Assembly: GCA_041913905.1 (NCBI GenBank)
Contig: JAYSEK010000024.1
Span: 21,926-85,925 of the forward strand
Length of the DNA: 64,000 bases
From: Roseateles_B sp041913905
GTDB lineage: Bacteria; Pseudomonadota; Gammaproteobacteria; Burkholderiales; Burkholderiaceae_C
Direction: 5' to 3'
Part shown: in pieces, positions 9,801 through 18,025 of the stretch
Layout of the letters: each line of letters starts with the position of its first letter
Numbering within the stretch: the first letter of the stretch is position 1
The notes under the pieces: model-generated
What the model was told of the DNA's origin: nothing
The model's database searches: none
What the model saw: only the letters and a program-made list of their open reading frames with translations
Made by a program: the position numbers and the translations under genes

Positions 9801-10585
9801 CGTTCGGGTCCGCCGGGTACGCGCAGACGCAGTGGGCGCGCCGAGTTGTCGGTCCGGACCAGGCTGCGCGCCAGGGCCCGGGCGTGGGGCCGCTCGCGCC
9901 AGTGGGCTCGGTCCTCGGGCGCCAGCCATTGCGCGAGGTCCTGGCCCAGCAAGGCGTCCAGCGGCTTGTCCAGAAGATGCAGCAAGGCCTCGTTGGCGGA
10001 CTGCAGGCGATGCTGGCCATCCTCGACAAAGGCCGGCCAGGCCGAGTGCCAGAAAACCTGCAGCAGCTCTTGCGAAACGCCGGGAGCTAGCGTCCCCAGG
10101 CTGGTCTGCGAGGGGGCGGTCGTGGCCGTTGGTATTGGGGGCGTCGTGGTCGGCGCGGTACTGTCAGGGAGCGGGCGCCGGGCGAGCACGGAGCTCATGG
10201 CGCGTGCCGGCCTGGCGATCGGCGGCTGCGACTCGATGCGGGCGTGCAGCATCCAGCGCACCGGGTCCTGCGGGTCGGGCGTCAGCGCGATGAGGGTGAG
10301 CTGGGCGCGCTGGCCGCCCATGGCCAGGGCAGGGGCGGTGGGGGCCCGCTTGCCGTCCGCCAGGGCCCGCGTGGCCAGCTTGAGCCAATCCAGCACGCGG
10401 GTGCCGGCGGCGGTCCGCAAACCCTGCAGATTGCCGCCAGCCTGCAGGTCCAGGGACTGGGCGGCGGGATTGGCCTCGAGGATCTCCAGCCGCTGGCCGA
10501 GCAGCAGCACCGGGTCGCTGAGCTCATGCATGAGCCCGCGCAATGCGGTCAGGTCCTGGGCGAGCAGAGAGAGCTGGGATGGCAC
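6806..10585 (-). CDS. Multi-PAS HisKA_2 sensor histidine kinase
   Basis: A very long cytosolic kinase (1259 aa from a GTG start). It is a chain of roughly six or seven PAS/PAC repeats (for example the PAC-like DGSLLWMQV and the segment ending GREFWVVGN), followed by a HisKA_2 dimerisation/phosphoacceptor domain (VKEVHHRIKNNLQGVAGLL) and a HATPase_c domain (LNELLTNAIKHS) at the C-terminus. No membrane segment is evident. HisKA_2 kinases typically feed ANTAR or CheY-like regulators (family knowledge); here the ANTAR gene lies 235 bp downstream on the same strand. The GTG at 10585 lacks a clear ribosome-binding site; a TACACT -10-like hexamer lies just upstream, so a short-leader or leaderless message is possible. 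The next in-frame Met is residue 19. Confidence 0.88.
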   Translation of the reverse strand: MPSQLSLLAQDLTALRGLMHELSDPVLLLGQRLEILEANPAAQSLDLQAGGNLQGLRTAAGTRVLDWLKLATRALADGKRAPTAPALAMGGQRAQLTLIALTPDPQDPVRWMLHARIESQPPIARPARAMSSVLARRPLPDSTAPTTTPPIPTATTAPSQTSLGTLAPGVSQELLQVFWHSAWPAFVEDGQHRLQSANEALLHLLDKPLDALLGQDLAQWLAPEDRAHWRERPHARALARSLVRTDNSARPLRLRVPGGPERWMRFSSHRLNEPHAPTLNLVVLQDCSAELQARDQAERLQREMTQWLDLSPQPVVLFDAQGLLLRHNSAFAALCLRVPSTLHDADPALQQLLGWSPQGLHPSLREDGDTLLTQASLRDPQGRARWWQARVRVLPEAAGQPRAMALLEDRSLEQERDLAHQQLDALMDTAGVGLATFQQDAGWLRPRAGKAGSAPSGTLAGLQGVGRDIVEPESLPAFERLQQALKNGEKAEVRYAVRHPELGRRWLLTRVEPGQLGSGQRTTSVVTLDMTAQQQALARSEQLLHELSTTMDGAGLGLAYLRGQRLVRCNPGFAHMLGHATVPEAGTGITRLFEALPELGLEVQAALQALDPQQPFEAEFQQVGQTQTQARWLSLSLKAVPAGQSVEPEAIAVISDISRLKSQQAQLETLVQDRELMFSLSDVGIAILRGGRIERANEALAQLTGYRIEELVGLPLEALYESHHEYEHISRLTRMALLDSGLWRGERRVRRRDGSLLWMQVSKRLMRQGLADEALIATYVNVDDRWRAQQSLLLQAERERAVLDSVLVGIVTVGRGGIEWMNRSARRMFGGDLVEFLGQPMSIVATPDPDHPFRQTHYLDELTEGQAETFECRLMARDGREFWVVGNAVVTGLAEHGRQLTYALLDIERRRQAEAQTQQAQASLRRIIEAAPLAISLLDARSLRLEKINQVAARLAGRPEQALLGATPEELFGPEQGSAIRRDMEAALQSDAVTQREYPLSMGGETRIWDTRYLHLSDASRPDGASEPEQLLMVASDVTEQRAAEAARLEAAIAQRELLVKEVHHRIKNNLQGVAGLLQQIAARRPEIKGVISEAVGQVQAIAQVYGLQVGGSGPLRVPKVVEAITGSVQRMFGRPILCHIEGGMAAEAERWALPEAESIPIALTLNELLTNAIKHSQDAPIHCHLRCEADRVSIQILNPGQLPAGFSLAGVPGSVSGLGLVRALLPRRSAKLRLEQQGPLVCCTMELQPPSITWLSGS

Positions 10586-10655
10586 GGAGCGCAGTGTAGG
10601 CCAAGCGCCGGGCCGGCATGCCCAGTCGTGCCAGGGTTGGCGCTGAATCGCCGCC

Positions 10656-11843
10656 TTATTCGAGCTGGGCCGCCTTGCCCAAGGCGCGGGTCACCGCGAG
10701 GTTGACCTCCTGGATGCCCAGCATCAAGGCGTCGGCGCTGCTGCGGAAGTCGAAGGCCGATCCGTTCTCGATGGCATGGACCAGGTCCAGGTAGGGCTTG
10801 TAGGGCCCGCTTTGCTCGACGAGCGCCTGGCGCACGCGCTCGGGCACCGGGATGGACTGCAGCAGCTTGTCGAAGGGCTGCTTGAGCATGTGGTCCAGCA
10901 GCGAGAAGAGGCCGCAGATGAACATCTCGTCACGCATCTCGGATTCGCTCATGCCCTTGGCCAGCTCTTCCATCAGCAAGCCGCGGCGCAAGGCGGCGTA
11001 CATGATGGGCCGCATGGCGTGGTCCTTGCTGGCCGTGGCCAGCAGCAGGGCCAGCCAGCGCTTCAGGCGCGCATAGCCCAGCAGCATGATGGCGTGGCGG
11101 AAGGAGCTGACCTCCACCGGCAGCCCGAAGGCCGCCGAATTCATGTAGCGCAGCAGCTTGAAGGCCAGGCTCGGGTCGCGCTTGAGCGTCTGTTCCAGCC
11201 GTTCGACGTCGTCGCCCTGGTCCAGGCGCGACATCAGCTCGACGATGACCTGCAGGTCGGCCTGGATCTCCGGCTTGCCGGCGCCGGCGGGCGCCTCATA
11301 GGCCTCGGTGGCGGGGCTGCCGGTCACGCTGGCCGCGCCGAGCTTGAAGGCTTCGTCGATCTCGGCCGCGCCGCGGGCATTGCCGACCAGCACGTTCTTG
11401 CCCTGCAAGGCTGCCAGGCCCAGGCGGCGGGCGTCGTCCAGGTCCAGCTGCACGCGGCCGAAGGCGGCCCGCAGTTCAGGTGTAAGGGGATTGGCGCTGA
11501 GGCCTTTGAGCAGCAGGCCGGTGCCGTTTTTGCGGGCCGCCTGGATGGCCTCGGCAGCCTCGGGGCTGGTGCACATGAAGGCCGGCCATTCGAGCTGGGC
11601 CTGGGCGGGCAGCGGCTGCACGGCCAAGCCTTGCAGGCCGGCCTCGCTCATCAGATTGAGTTGCAGGGGCTTGGGCGGTTCGCCAAAGGCCGGCGCCAGG
11701 GCGGCCAGCAGGGCGGCTCCATCCAGCGGCGCATCCGGGCGCAGCGGCAGGATGCTCAGGCGTGTGGCGGTGACCATGCGCTGGGCGTCGACGACAGGCG
11801 CATAGCCGAGGGCCACTTGGCCCAGGATGGGGTGTTCACTCAT
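10656..11843 (-). CDS. EAL-like/HDOD signalling protein (YuxH type)
   Basis: A 395-aa protein. The N-terminal ~180 residues resemble a degenerate EAL domain (no EAL catalytic signature, but recognisable stretches such as LDLDDARRLG), and residues ~190-385 form an HDOD domain (VELMSRLDQGDD, then the conserved LLRYMNSAAFGLP and LLGYARLKRWL). HDOD domains are related to HD phosphodiesterases but lack the metal-binding HD pair; they act as scaffolds or regulators in signalling, motility and stress (family knowledge). It starts with ATG at 11843, only 19 bp after flgL on the same strand, so it may be co-transcribed with the flagellar operon. A link to c-di-GMP control of motility is inference. Confidence 0.85.
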   Translation of the reverse strand: MSEHPILGQVALGYAPVVDAQRMVTATRLSILPLRPDAPLDGAALLAALAPAFGEPPKPLQLNLMSEAGLQGLAVQPLPAQAQLEWPAFMCTSPEAAEAIQAARKNGTGLLLKGLSANPLTPELRAAFGRVQLDLDDARRLGLAALQGKNVLVGNARGAAEIDEAFKLGAASVTGSPATEAYEAPAGAGKPEIQADLQVIVELMSRLDQGDDVERLEQTLKRDPSLAFKLLRYMNSAAFGLPVEVSSFRHAIMLLGYARLKRWLALLLATASKDHAMRPIMYAALRRGLLMEELAKGMSESEMRDEMFICGLFSLLDHMLKQPFDKLLQSIPVPERVRQALVEQSGPYKPYLDLVHAIENGSAFDFRSSADALMLGIQEVNLAVTRALGKAAQLE

Positions 11844-11862
11844 GCGGGCGTTCTGCTCGGGG

Positions 11863-13074
11863 TCAGTTGCGTAGGTAGTCGAAGAGGGACATGCGCTGCA
11901 CGGTCGCGTAGGCCTTGAGCGCCGCTTCGTAGCCCGTCTGCTGGTTCTGGAAGTCGGAGATGGCGCGGGTCATGTCAAGGTCTTCGGCGGCCGACTTCTC
12001 GGCTTCGTTGTACTGCTTCAGCGCGGCCAGTCGGTTCTCGGTGCCATCCAGATTGTTCAGGCGCTCGCCGACCTGGCTTCGCACATTCTGCAGGTTGGCA
12101 ATGGAGGCGTCCAGGTCGCGGACGGACAGGACGTTGCTTTGCACGATCTGGATACCTGTTCTGTTGGTCTGGCGCAGGTCCGCGACGGCGCCGTCCAGCA
12201 CGTCGAAGATTCGGAGCGTGCTGGATGCCGGCTGGATCTGGAATTCGTCGCCGTCGGTGGCTGTGCCCGACAGTGTCATGGACATTCCGTCGAACTCGAT
12301 GCTCTTGCCCGAGGCAAAGGTGCCAGATGTCACAACACCGCCCGTTGTCGTGTCGGTGACGGTGTAGGTGGCGCCCGGGCCGGTGCCCGTGATGGAGATC
12401 TTGTAGGTGTCGCCCGTCAAGGCGGCCGGATTGATCACCCGGCCGGCGTCGATCCAGGACTTGGCCGGCGCGCCCGTGATGCTGTTGGGCAGGTCGGAGG
12501 TCACGAAGCTCCCGTTGCCGCTGCGGGCCTGCTCCCAGGTCATGCGGCCGTCGACGGTCAGGGGGAAGTTGTCCAGGTTGCCGGTCTGGATCTGGCCGGC
12601 GGAGCCGCTGTAGACCACGCCGGTGGCGGTGTCCAGGAAGGGCGGGTTGCCCGAGCCCTGGCCGGAGAACAGGTAGCCACCGCTGCCGTCGGCGCGGTTG
12701 GCGATGGACAGCAACTGGCCGCGCAGGCCTTCGATCTTGTTGGCCAGGCTGTTGCGCTCGGAGTCGCTGTAAGTGGCGTTGCCGGCGGCCACCATGGTTT
12801 CGCGGATCTGCTGCAGGATTTCGTTGGCGTCACCCAGCGCGCCTTCGATCAGGGTCATGCCATTGCGGCTGGCTTCCAGGGCGCGCTGGTTGGCGTCCAC
12901 GCGCCCCATCGTGGCCAGCGCGCGCTCGGAGCGCGCGGCGCCGGTCGGGTCGTCGCTGGCGCGCTCCACGCGCTTGCCGGAAGTCAGCCGCTGCTGGGTC
13001 GCCTGCAGCCGCTCCTGGCGGGCCTGCAGATCAGTGATGCCGGCGTCGAAGACGTTGATGGTGGCGAGTCTCAT
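11863..13074 (-). CDS. flgL: Flagellar hook-associated protein 3 (hook-filament junction)
   Basis: FlgL, 403 aa, a junction protein between hook and filament exported by the flagellar type III system. The N-terminus has the flagellin-like helical region (LQATQQRLTSGKRVERASDDPTGAA) and the C-terminus the matching helix (DLDMTRAISDFQNQQTGYEAALKAYATVQRMSLFDYLRN-type end), the hallmark of FlgL/flagellin coiled-coil pairing. Length is typical for the family. It lies 27 bp downstream of flgK and is the last flagellar gene of the minus-strand operon. Confidence 0.95.
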   Translation of the reverse strand: MRLATINVFDAGITDLQARQERLQATQQRLTSGKRVERASDDPTGAARSERALATMGRVDANQRALEASRNGMTLIEGALGDANEILQQIRETMVAAGNATYSDSERNSLANKIEGLRGQLLSIANRADGSGGYLFSGQGSGNPPFLDTATGVVYSGSAGQIQTGNLDNFPLTVDGRMTWEQARSGNGSFVTSDLPNSITGAPAKSWIDAGRVINPAALTGDTYKISITGTGPGATYTVTDTTTGGVVTSGTFASGKSIEFDGMSMTLSGTATDGDEFQIQPASSTLRIFDVLDGAVADLRQTNRTGIQIVQSNVLSVRDLDASIANLQNVRSQVGERLNNLDGTENRLAALKQYNEAEKSAAEDLDMTRAISDFQNQQTGYEAALKAYATVQRMSLFDYLRN

Positions 13075-13101
13075 GCGGATACCTCTTCAGGCGTGGGTGC
13101 T

Positions 13102-15102
13102 TCAGCGCTGGGCCAGCGTCAGCAGTTCGGCAAAGACGGTCTGCGCCGTCTGCAGCACCTTGGCCGCGGCCTGGTAGCCCTGCTGGTACTGCATCAGGCG
13201 CGCGGCCTCTTCGTCCAGGTTCACGCCGGCCTGGCCGGCACGGTTGGCCTCGGCATCGGCCGCCACGGCGCCGGACACCTTGCTGAGGTACTGCGCACCC
13301 TGCACCCGCGAGCCGATTTCGGACATGGCGGCGGCGTAGGCGTCGTTGATGGTGGAGCCCGGAGCGATGGTCCCGTCGGGCAGCAGCCGCTGGCCGACGA
13401 AGGCTTCCTTCTGGATGTTCAGGAAGGCCTTGGCATTGCCGTTGTTGCTGGCGGGGAACTTGGTGGTCGTGATGTCCACGGCATCGCCCACCTTGGGAAC
13501 GCCGGCGAGGCTGAGCTCGAAGCCGAGGTCGATGGGAGGTACCGCCGTGGGCTGGTTGCCGATCGGCGTGCCGGGCGTCCAGGTGCCGGTGAGCGTGCTG
13601 CTGTCTGCCAGCGTGAGCGTGTAGTCCACGCCATTGGGAACGGTGGCGCTGGGCGATCCGAACACCAGCCGGGCAGGTGTCTTGCTGAGGTCGAGCTTGT
13701 TGTTGACCGCGTACATGGCGTCGACGCTGATCGTGCCCTTGTTGTTCACGTCGGTGGTGGCGCTGACGGGCGATGCCGCGGCGATGCCGGTCGTCTGGTC
13801 CAGCGAGCGCCGCATGCCCACCGAGGCCTGCGTCACCGGTTGCAGCAGGAAGGTGTCGGTGGGGGCCAGCGGGCTGCCGATCAGGTCGATCTTGAAGCCG
13901 TCCACCGTGTCGCCATCGGCCACCGTTCGCACGAGGCCGTCGGAGAGCCGGGTCAGCTTGTAGTTGCCGGGGCTTGCGGCGTCCGGCTCCAGCCGGTAGG
14001 AGCTGGCTTGCACCATCGAGGCGTTCGTGATGGTCAGCTGAATCTTGGCCGAGAAGGTGCCGTCGGGGTTGCGCGCGTTCGTGTCGGCCGGCAGGGCCAG
14101 CGGCGGCGCAATGGCGAAGATGGGGTTGCCGGCGCCAGGCGGGTTGGTCTGGGTCCAGCCAAGCGCCTGCTGGTCGTTCACGCGGGTTACCAGCGCCGTG
14201 GCGATCTGCCCGAGCAGATTGCGCGCATCCTCGATGTCATGGTTCTGGTACTTCATCAAGGCGCTCAGCGATCCCCCCGACAGGATGTTCTCGTCGAGCT
14301 TGCGGGTGCCGCTGGCATCCACGATGCTGATGCTGGCCTTCATGGGATCGTAGGCGTCGGTGCTGACCTGCAGCGGTTGCGCGTCCGCGCCCAGCACCAG
14401 CCGTTGGCCGCCACCAATGAAGATGCCCACGCTGCCGTCGGATTGAGAGAGCGTCGTGACGGCCACGTACTGGCTGAGCTGGTTGATCAGCTGATCGCGC
14501 TTGTCCAGCAGGTCGTTGGCGGTGTGGCCGTTGCCGATGGAGCGCGAGACCTGGTCGTTGGCCGCCGCGATCTGCTTGGAGAGCTGGTTGATGACGTCGA
14601 CCGTGGCCTTCATGTCGCTGACCACGCCCGCCTGCAGCTGCTGCAGCTGCTGGCCGGCGGCAGCGAAGCGGGCGGCCAATTCCTGCGCTCTGCCCAGCAC
14701 CACCTGCCGGGCGGAGGGGTCGTTGGGGCGGCTCGTGACGTCGACCATGGCGTTGAGGAACTGGCTGGAGGCATAGCCCAGGCCCTGGTCACCGGTCGGG
14801 AACAGCTTTTCCAACTGCGTGAGCTGCTCCAGGTGCGTCTGGTCCATGTATGCCGTCGACTTGGTGGTGGCGGCATTGGCCGTCAGGAAGGCGTTGTAGG
14901 AGCGCGTGACGGTCTCGACGATCACACCCTTGCCGAAGTAGCCGGCGCCGGTGTACTGGCCCTCGGGCGTCGTCAGCTGCACCGACTGGCGCGAGTAGCC
15001 CTGCGTGTTGGCGTTCGCGATGTTCTGGCCGATGACCTGCAGCGCCGCCTGGTTGGCGAACATGGCCCGCATGCCCAGCGACATCAGTGCGGAGTTGCCC
15101 AT
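13102..15102 (-). CDS. flgK: Flagellar hook-associated protein 1
   Basis: FlgK (HAP1), 666 aa. It forms the first junction ring on the hook tip. The N-terminus carries the rod/hook-family signature (QVIGQNIANANTQGYSRQ), followed by the FlgK helical domain (FGKGVIVETVTRSYN, about 45-120), and the C-terminal helix ends LMQYQQGYQAAAKVLQTAQ. The long middle (about 320-560) is variable and probably surface-exposed. It sits between flgJ and flgL as usual. Confidence 0.96.
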   Translation of the reverse strand: MGNSALMSLGMRAMFANQAALQVIGQNIANANTQGYSRQSVQLTTPEGQYTGAGYFGKGVIVETVTRSYNAFLTANAATTKSTAYMDQTHLEQLTQLEKLFPTGDQGLGYASSQFLNAMVDVTSRPNDPSARQVVLGRAQELAARFAAAGQQLQQLQAGVVSDMKATVDVINQLSKQIAAANDQVSRSIGNGHTANDLLDKRDQLINQLSQYVAVTTLSQSDGSVGIFIGGGQRLVLGADAQPLQVSTDAYDPMKASISIVDASGTRKLDENILSGGSLSALMKYQNHDIEDARNLLGQIATALVTRVNDQQALGWTQTNPPGAGNPIFAIAPPLALPADTNARNPDGTFSAKIQLTITNASMVQASSYRLEPDAASPGNYKLTRLSDGLVRTVADGDTVDGFKIDLIGSPLAPTDTFLLQPVTQASVGMRRSLDQTTGIAAASPVSATTDVNNKGTISVDAMYAVNNKLDLSKTPARLVFGSPSATVPNGVDYTLTLADSSTLTGTWTPGTPIGNQPTAVPPIDLGFELSLAGVPKVGDAVDITTTKFPASNNGNAKAFLNIQKEAFVGQRLLPDGTIAPGSTINDAYAAAMSEIGSRVQGAQYLSKVSGAVAADAEANRAGQAGVNLDEEAARLMQYQQGYQAAAKVLQTAQTVFAELLTLAQR

Positions 15103-15145
15103 GGTTCAGTCCTCGATTCCGTTGGCGGGGAGCGGTGCCTGCCGC

Positions 15146-16006
15146 TCAGGCCATGGCGCGCTGCACGCGCACCGTGGTGTGGATGGTTCTGGCCAGCTTG
15201 ACGGCGTACTCGGGGTCGGTGGCGTAGCCGGCCTTCTGCAGGCCCTGGGCGAAGGTCTCGGCGTTGCCGCTGCCGGCCTTGGCGACCACGTCCTTGTAGC
15301 GCTCGTTGTTGCTCAGCAGCTTGGCATAGTCCTTGAAGGCCTCCGCGTAGTTGTCGTAGGCGCGGAACTTGGCGGTTACTTTTTGCAGGCGGCCGTCGAT
15401 GTATTCGGTGGTCTGCACTTCGGTGGTCTTGCCGGTCCAGCCCGGCGTGGCCTTGATGCCGAAGATGTTGTGCGAGCTGCTGCCGTCCTTGTTGAGGATC
15501 TCGCGCCGTCCCCATGCGGACTCATGGGCGGCCTGGGCGATCATGAAGGAGGCCGGGATGCCGGTGCTGGCCTGCGCCTCCTTGGCGGCGGCGTCGTGCT
15601 TGAGGATGAAGTCCTGCACATGCGGCGCCACGTTCTTCTTCGCGAGCTGCGGCAAGGCCTGCACGCCCGCGGTCTTGTCGGCTTCTCCGCCGATGCCCAT
15701 CTGACGCTGCAGCTGGCGGCTGATGGCCTCGGACAGACCGCCGGGCAGGCCGGTCATCTTGGCGGCGAACTGCTGGTCCAGCATCTCGGTCCCCATCTGA
15801 GAGCCGGCGTTGTCCAGCATGCCCGAGGACAGCGTGGCGGCGCGCATGCTCTTCATCACCTCCTGCATGAAGAGCGATTCGAACTGCTTGGCCGTCTCGC
15901 GGATCTGGCTCTTGGGGTCGCGCGCGGCCGCCGAACGCAGGGCCTCCAGCGAGCGGGTGTCGGTGCTCAGGCTGTTGCCGCTGAGCGTGGGCGGATTGAA
16001 TCGCAT
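15146..16006 (-). CDS. flgJ: Flagellar rod assembly protein / peptidoglycan glucosaminidase
   Basis: FlgJ, 286 aa, two-domain type found in beta- and gammaproteobacteria. Residues ~20-100 are the rod-capping domain (FESLFMQEVMKSMRAATLS, MLDQQFAAKM); residues ~135-286 are the glucosaminidase domain that opens the murein for the rod (PASFMIAQAAHESAWGRR with the catalytic Glu, NIFGIKA, FRAYDNYAEAFKDY). The start at 16006 is supported by GAGGAG 8 nt upstream; the frame is open to 16069. It is separated from flgI by a 138-bp spacer that carries a REP-like palindromic element. Confidence 0.95.
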   Translation of the reverse strand: MRFNPPTLSGNSLSTDTRSLEALRSAAARDPKSQIRETAKQFESLFMQEVMKSMRAATLSSGMLDNAGSQMGTEMLDQQFAAKMTGLPGGLSEAISRQLQRQMGIGGEADKTAGVQALPQLAKKNVAPHVQDFILKHDAAAKEAQASTGIPASFMIAQAAHESAWGRREILNKDGSSSHNIFGIKATPGWTGKTTEVQTTEYIDGRLQKVTAKFRAYDNYAEAFKDYAKLLSNNERYKDVVAKAGSGNAETFAQGLQKAGYATDPEYAVKLARTIHTTVRVQRAMA

Positions 16007-16065
16007 ATCAGGTCTCCTCGGCGACATCCCGCATCGTGGATGCAGGGCACCGTTCGAGCCGAGCG

Positions 16066-16140
16066 GCATCCGAGGATCCGGCTTTGCCGGGCCTACGGAT
16101 GCGCCCCCTCGAGGGGGCTGGCGAAGCCAGTAGGGGGTGG
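16066..16140. repeat. REP-like nested palindromic element between flgJ and flgI
   Basis: Two adjacent inverted-repeat modules. Module 1: GCATCCG (16066-16072) pairs with CGGATGC (16096-16102) and encloses CCGGC-TTT-GCCGG (16078-16090). Module 2: the perfect 14-bp palindrome CCCCCTCGAGGGGG (16104-16117) is followed directly by CTGGC-GAA-GCCAG (16118-16130) and then TAGGGGGTGGG. The arrangement resembles interspersed intergenic palindromes, but only one copy is seen in this window. It could act as an mRNA-stabilising or attenuating structure within the operon (inference). Confidence 0.6.
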
Positions 16141-16144
16141 GCCA

Positions 16145-17251
16145 TCAGATCACCTCCAGCTCGGCATTGAGCGCGCCGGCGGTCTTCATCGCTTGCAGGA
16201 TTGCCAGCAGGTCCTGCGGCGTCGCGCCCAGCGCGCTGAGCGCCTTGACCACGTCCGAAAGCTTGGCGCTGGCGGGCAACTGGATCAAGGGGCCAGGCTC
16301 CTGGCGGATCGCGATATCGGTTTTTTCTGTCACCACCGTCTGTCCGCCGGAGAGCGCGCTGGGCTGGCTGACCTGGGGCGTGCTGGTGATGGTGACCGAC
16401 AGGCTGCCGTGGGCCACCGCGCAACTGCCGATGGTCACCGCCTGGTTCATCACCACCGAGCCGGTGCGGGCGTTGATCACCACGCGGGCGGCGGGGGCCG
16501 ACATCTCGATGGGCAGCTCTTCCAGATCGGCCAGGAAGGCCACACGCTCATCGCTGTCGGCGGGAGCCTTGACGCGCACCACGCGGCCGTCCAGGGCCTG
16601 GGCCACGCCGGCTCCCTTGGCCTTGTTGATGGCGCGCGCCACGGCGCGGGCGGTGGCGAAGTCGGCGGCATTCAGGTCCAGCTGGATCGCGTCGCCCAGG
16701 GCCAGGGGTGTGGGCACGGCGCGCTCCACGGTGGCGCCGCCGGGAATGCGACCGGCGCTGAGATGGTTGATCTGAACCTTGGCGCCGCCGGCCGAGGCAC
16801 CGGCGCCACCGACGACGAGGTTGCCCTGGGCCATGGCGTAGATCTGGCCGTCGGCGCCGCGCAGGGGCGTGGCGATCAGCGTGCCGCCGCGCAGGCTCTT
16901 GGCATTGCCGATGGAGGACACGGCGATGTCCAGGGTCTGCCCGGGCTGGGCGAAGGGAAGCAGCTGGGCCGTCACCATCACCGCCGCGATATTGCGCGGC
17001 TGCATGGTCACGCCCTGCGGCAGGATGACGCCGAACTGCTGCAGCATGGCCTGCAGGCTCTGGCCGGTGAAGGGGGCCTGGGTGGTCTGGTCGCCGGTGC
17101 CGTCCAGCCCCACGATCAGGCCGTAGCCGGTGAGGGCGTTGGAGCGCACGCCCTGGACGGCAGCCACTTCCTTGAGGCGCACCGCCTCGGCCGGAGCCGC
17201 CGCGAACAACAGGGCGGCAAGCAGGAATCGCAGGACGGTGGTGGTGGACAT
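16145..17251 (-). CDS. flgI: Flagellar P-ring protein
   Basis: FlgI, 368 aa, a periplasmic protein that forms the P-ring around the distal rod in the peptidoglycan layer. It has a Sec signal peptide (LRFLLAALLFAAAPAEA, cleavage near residue 23) followed by the family start (VRLKEVAAVQGVRSNALTGYGLIVGLDGTGD) and the conserved NIAAVMVTAQLLPFAQPG and GQIYAMAQGNLVVGG stretches. Length and order (flgH-flgI-flgJ) are typical. Confidence 0.96.
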   Translation of the reverse strand: MSTTTVLRFLLAALLFAAAPAEAVRLKEVAAVQGVRSNALTGYGLIVGLDGTGDQTTQAPFTGQSLQAMLQQFGVILPQGVTMQPRNIAAVMVTAQLLPFAQPGQTLDIAVSSIGNAKSLRGGTLIATPLRGADGQIYAMAQGNLVVGGAGASAGGAKVQINHLSAGRIPGGATVERAVPTPLALGDAIQLDLNAADFATARAVARAINKAKGAGVAQALDGRVVRVKAPADSDERVAFLADLEELPIEMSAPAARVVINARTGSVVMNQAVTIGSCAVAHGSLSVTITSTPQVSQPSALSGGQTVVTEKTDIAIRQEPGPLIQLPASAKLSDVVKALSALGATPQDLLAILQAMKTAGALNAELEVI

Positions 17252-17293
17252 GATGGTCGCAAGGGAAGCCTTGCGACCGATTTTGCGAAAACT

Positions 17294-17974
17294 TTAGACC
17301 GGCGAAAGACTCAAAAAGAAACGCGACAGCCAGCCTATTCCGTGGGCCTCGGCCGGTGCACCGCGGCCGCGCTGCTCGATGCGCACGTTGGCGATGGCCG
17401 TCGAGGGAATGGTGTTGCCCTGCTGGATGGCGCGCGGGTCCACCTGGCCCGAGAAGCGCAGCACGTCGACGTTCTGGTTCACCCCGATCTGCTTCTCCGC
17501 GATGATCAACAGGTGCCCGTTGGGCAGCACGGCCGTCACGATGGCCGTGACCGTGCCGGTGAATTCGTTGGTGTTCTGGTTGGCGCCCTTGCCGGCCGAT
17601 TTGTTGGCCGAGGTGCCGCCCACCGACGCCCGCCCGAAGCTGTTGCTGCTGACGCCTGGCAGCGCGGTCAGGCTGCCGCTCAAATCCCCGCTCTTGGCCA
17701 GTTCGCTGGTGGACGACTGGCTGGCGCTGACCTTCTCGGCAATCTGCACCGTCAGCGTGTCGCCCACCAATCGTGCGCGATGGTCCTCGAAGAGCGGCCG
17801 GTAGCTGGCCGCCTGGTAGATGGCGCCGTTGAGCGCCGGCTGGGGCGCGACGGCGGGCAGCTGCACCACCGGGGTGTTCTGCATCTCGACCTGGGGCATT
17901 TTCAGCGTGCTGGCGCAGCCGCCCAGCAGGGCCAGCGTCGTCAGCAGGGGCAGGGCGGTGTAGGGCGCGCGCAT
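17294..17974 (-). CDS. flgH: Flagellar L-ring lipoprotein
   Basis: FlgH, 226 aa, outer-membrane lipoprotein forming the L-ring. The signal peptide ends in a lipobox (LLGG followed by Cys, near residue 20). Conserved FlgH features: YRPLFEDHRARLVGDTLTVQI, the Ser/Gly-rich middle, FTGTVTAIVTAVLPNGHLLIIAEKQIGVN and VDPRAIQQGNTIPSTAIANVRI. The start at 17974 has GAGAGG about 7 nt upstream and gives a standard lipoprotein signal; an in-frame extension to 18001 is less likely. Confidence 0.95.
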   Translation of the reverse strand: MRAPYTALPLLTTLALLGGCASTLKMPQVEMQNTPVVQLPAVAPQPALNGAIYQAASYRPLFEDHRARLVGDTLTVQIAEKVSASQSSTSELAKSGDLSGSLTALPGVSSNSFGRASVGGTSANKSAGKGANQNTNEFTGTVTAIVTAVLPNGHLLIIAEKQIGVNQNVDVLRFSGQVDPRAIQQGNTIPSTAIANVRIEQRGRGAPAEAHGIGWLSRFFLSLSPV

Positions 17975-18025
17975 GGGGAACCTCTCAATCGCTGCGGTCA
18001 AGGCTCAGGGCTCAAGACTCAGGGC

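Noticed and set aside
6755..10090. An 1111-codon open frame on the plus strand opposite the multi-PAS kinase
   Set aside because: Antisense of a gene with clear PAS, HisKA_2 and HATPase domains; no motif in its own translation.
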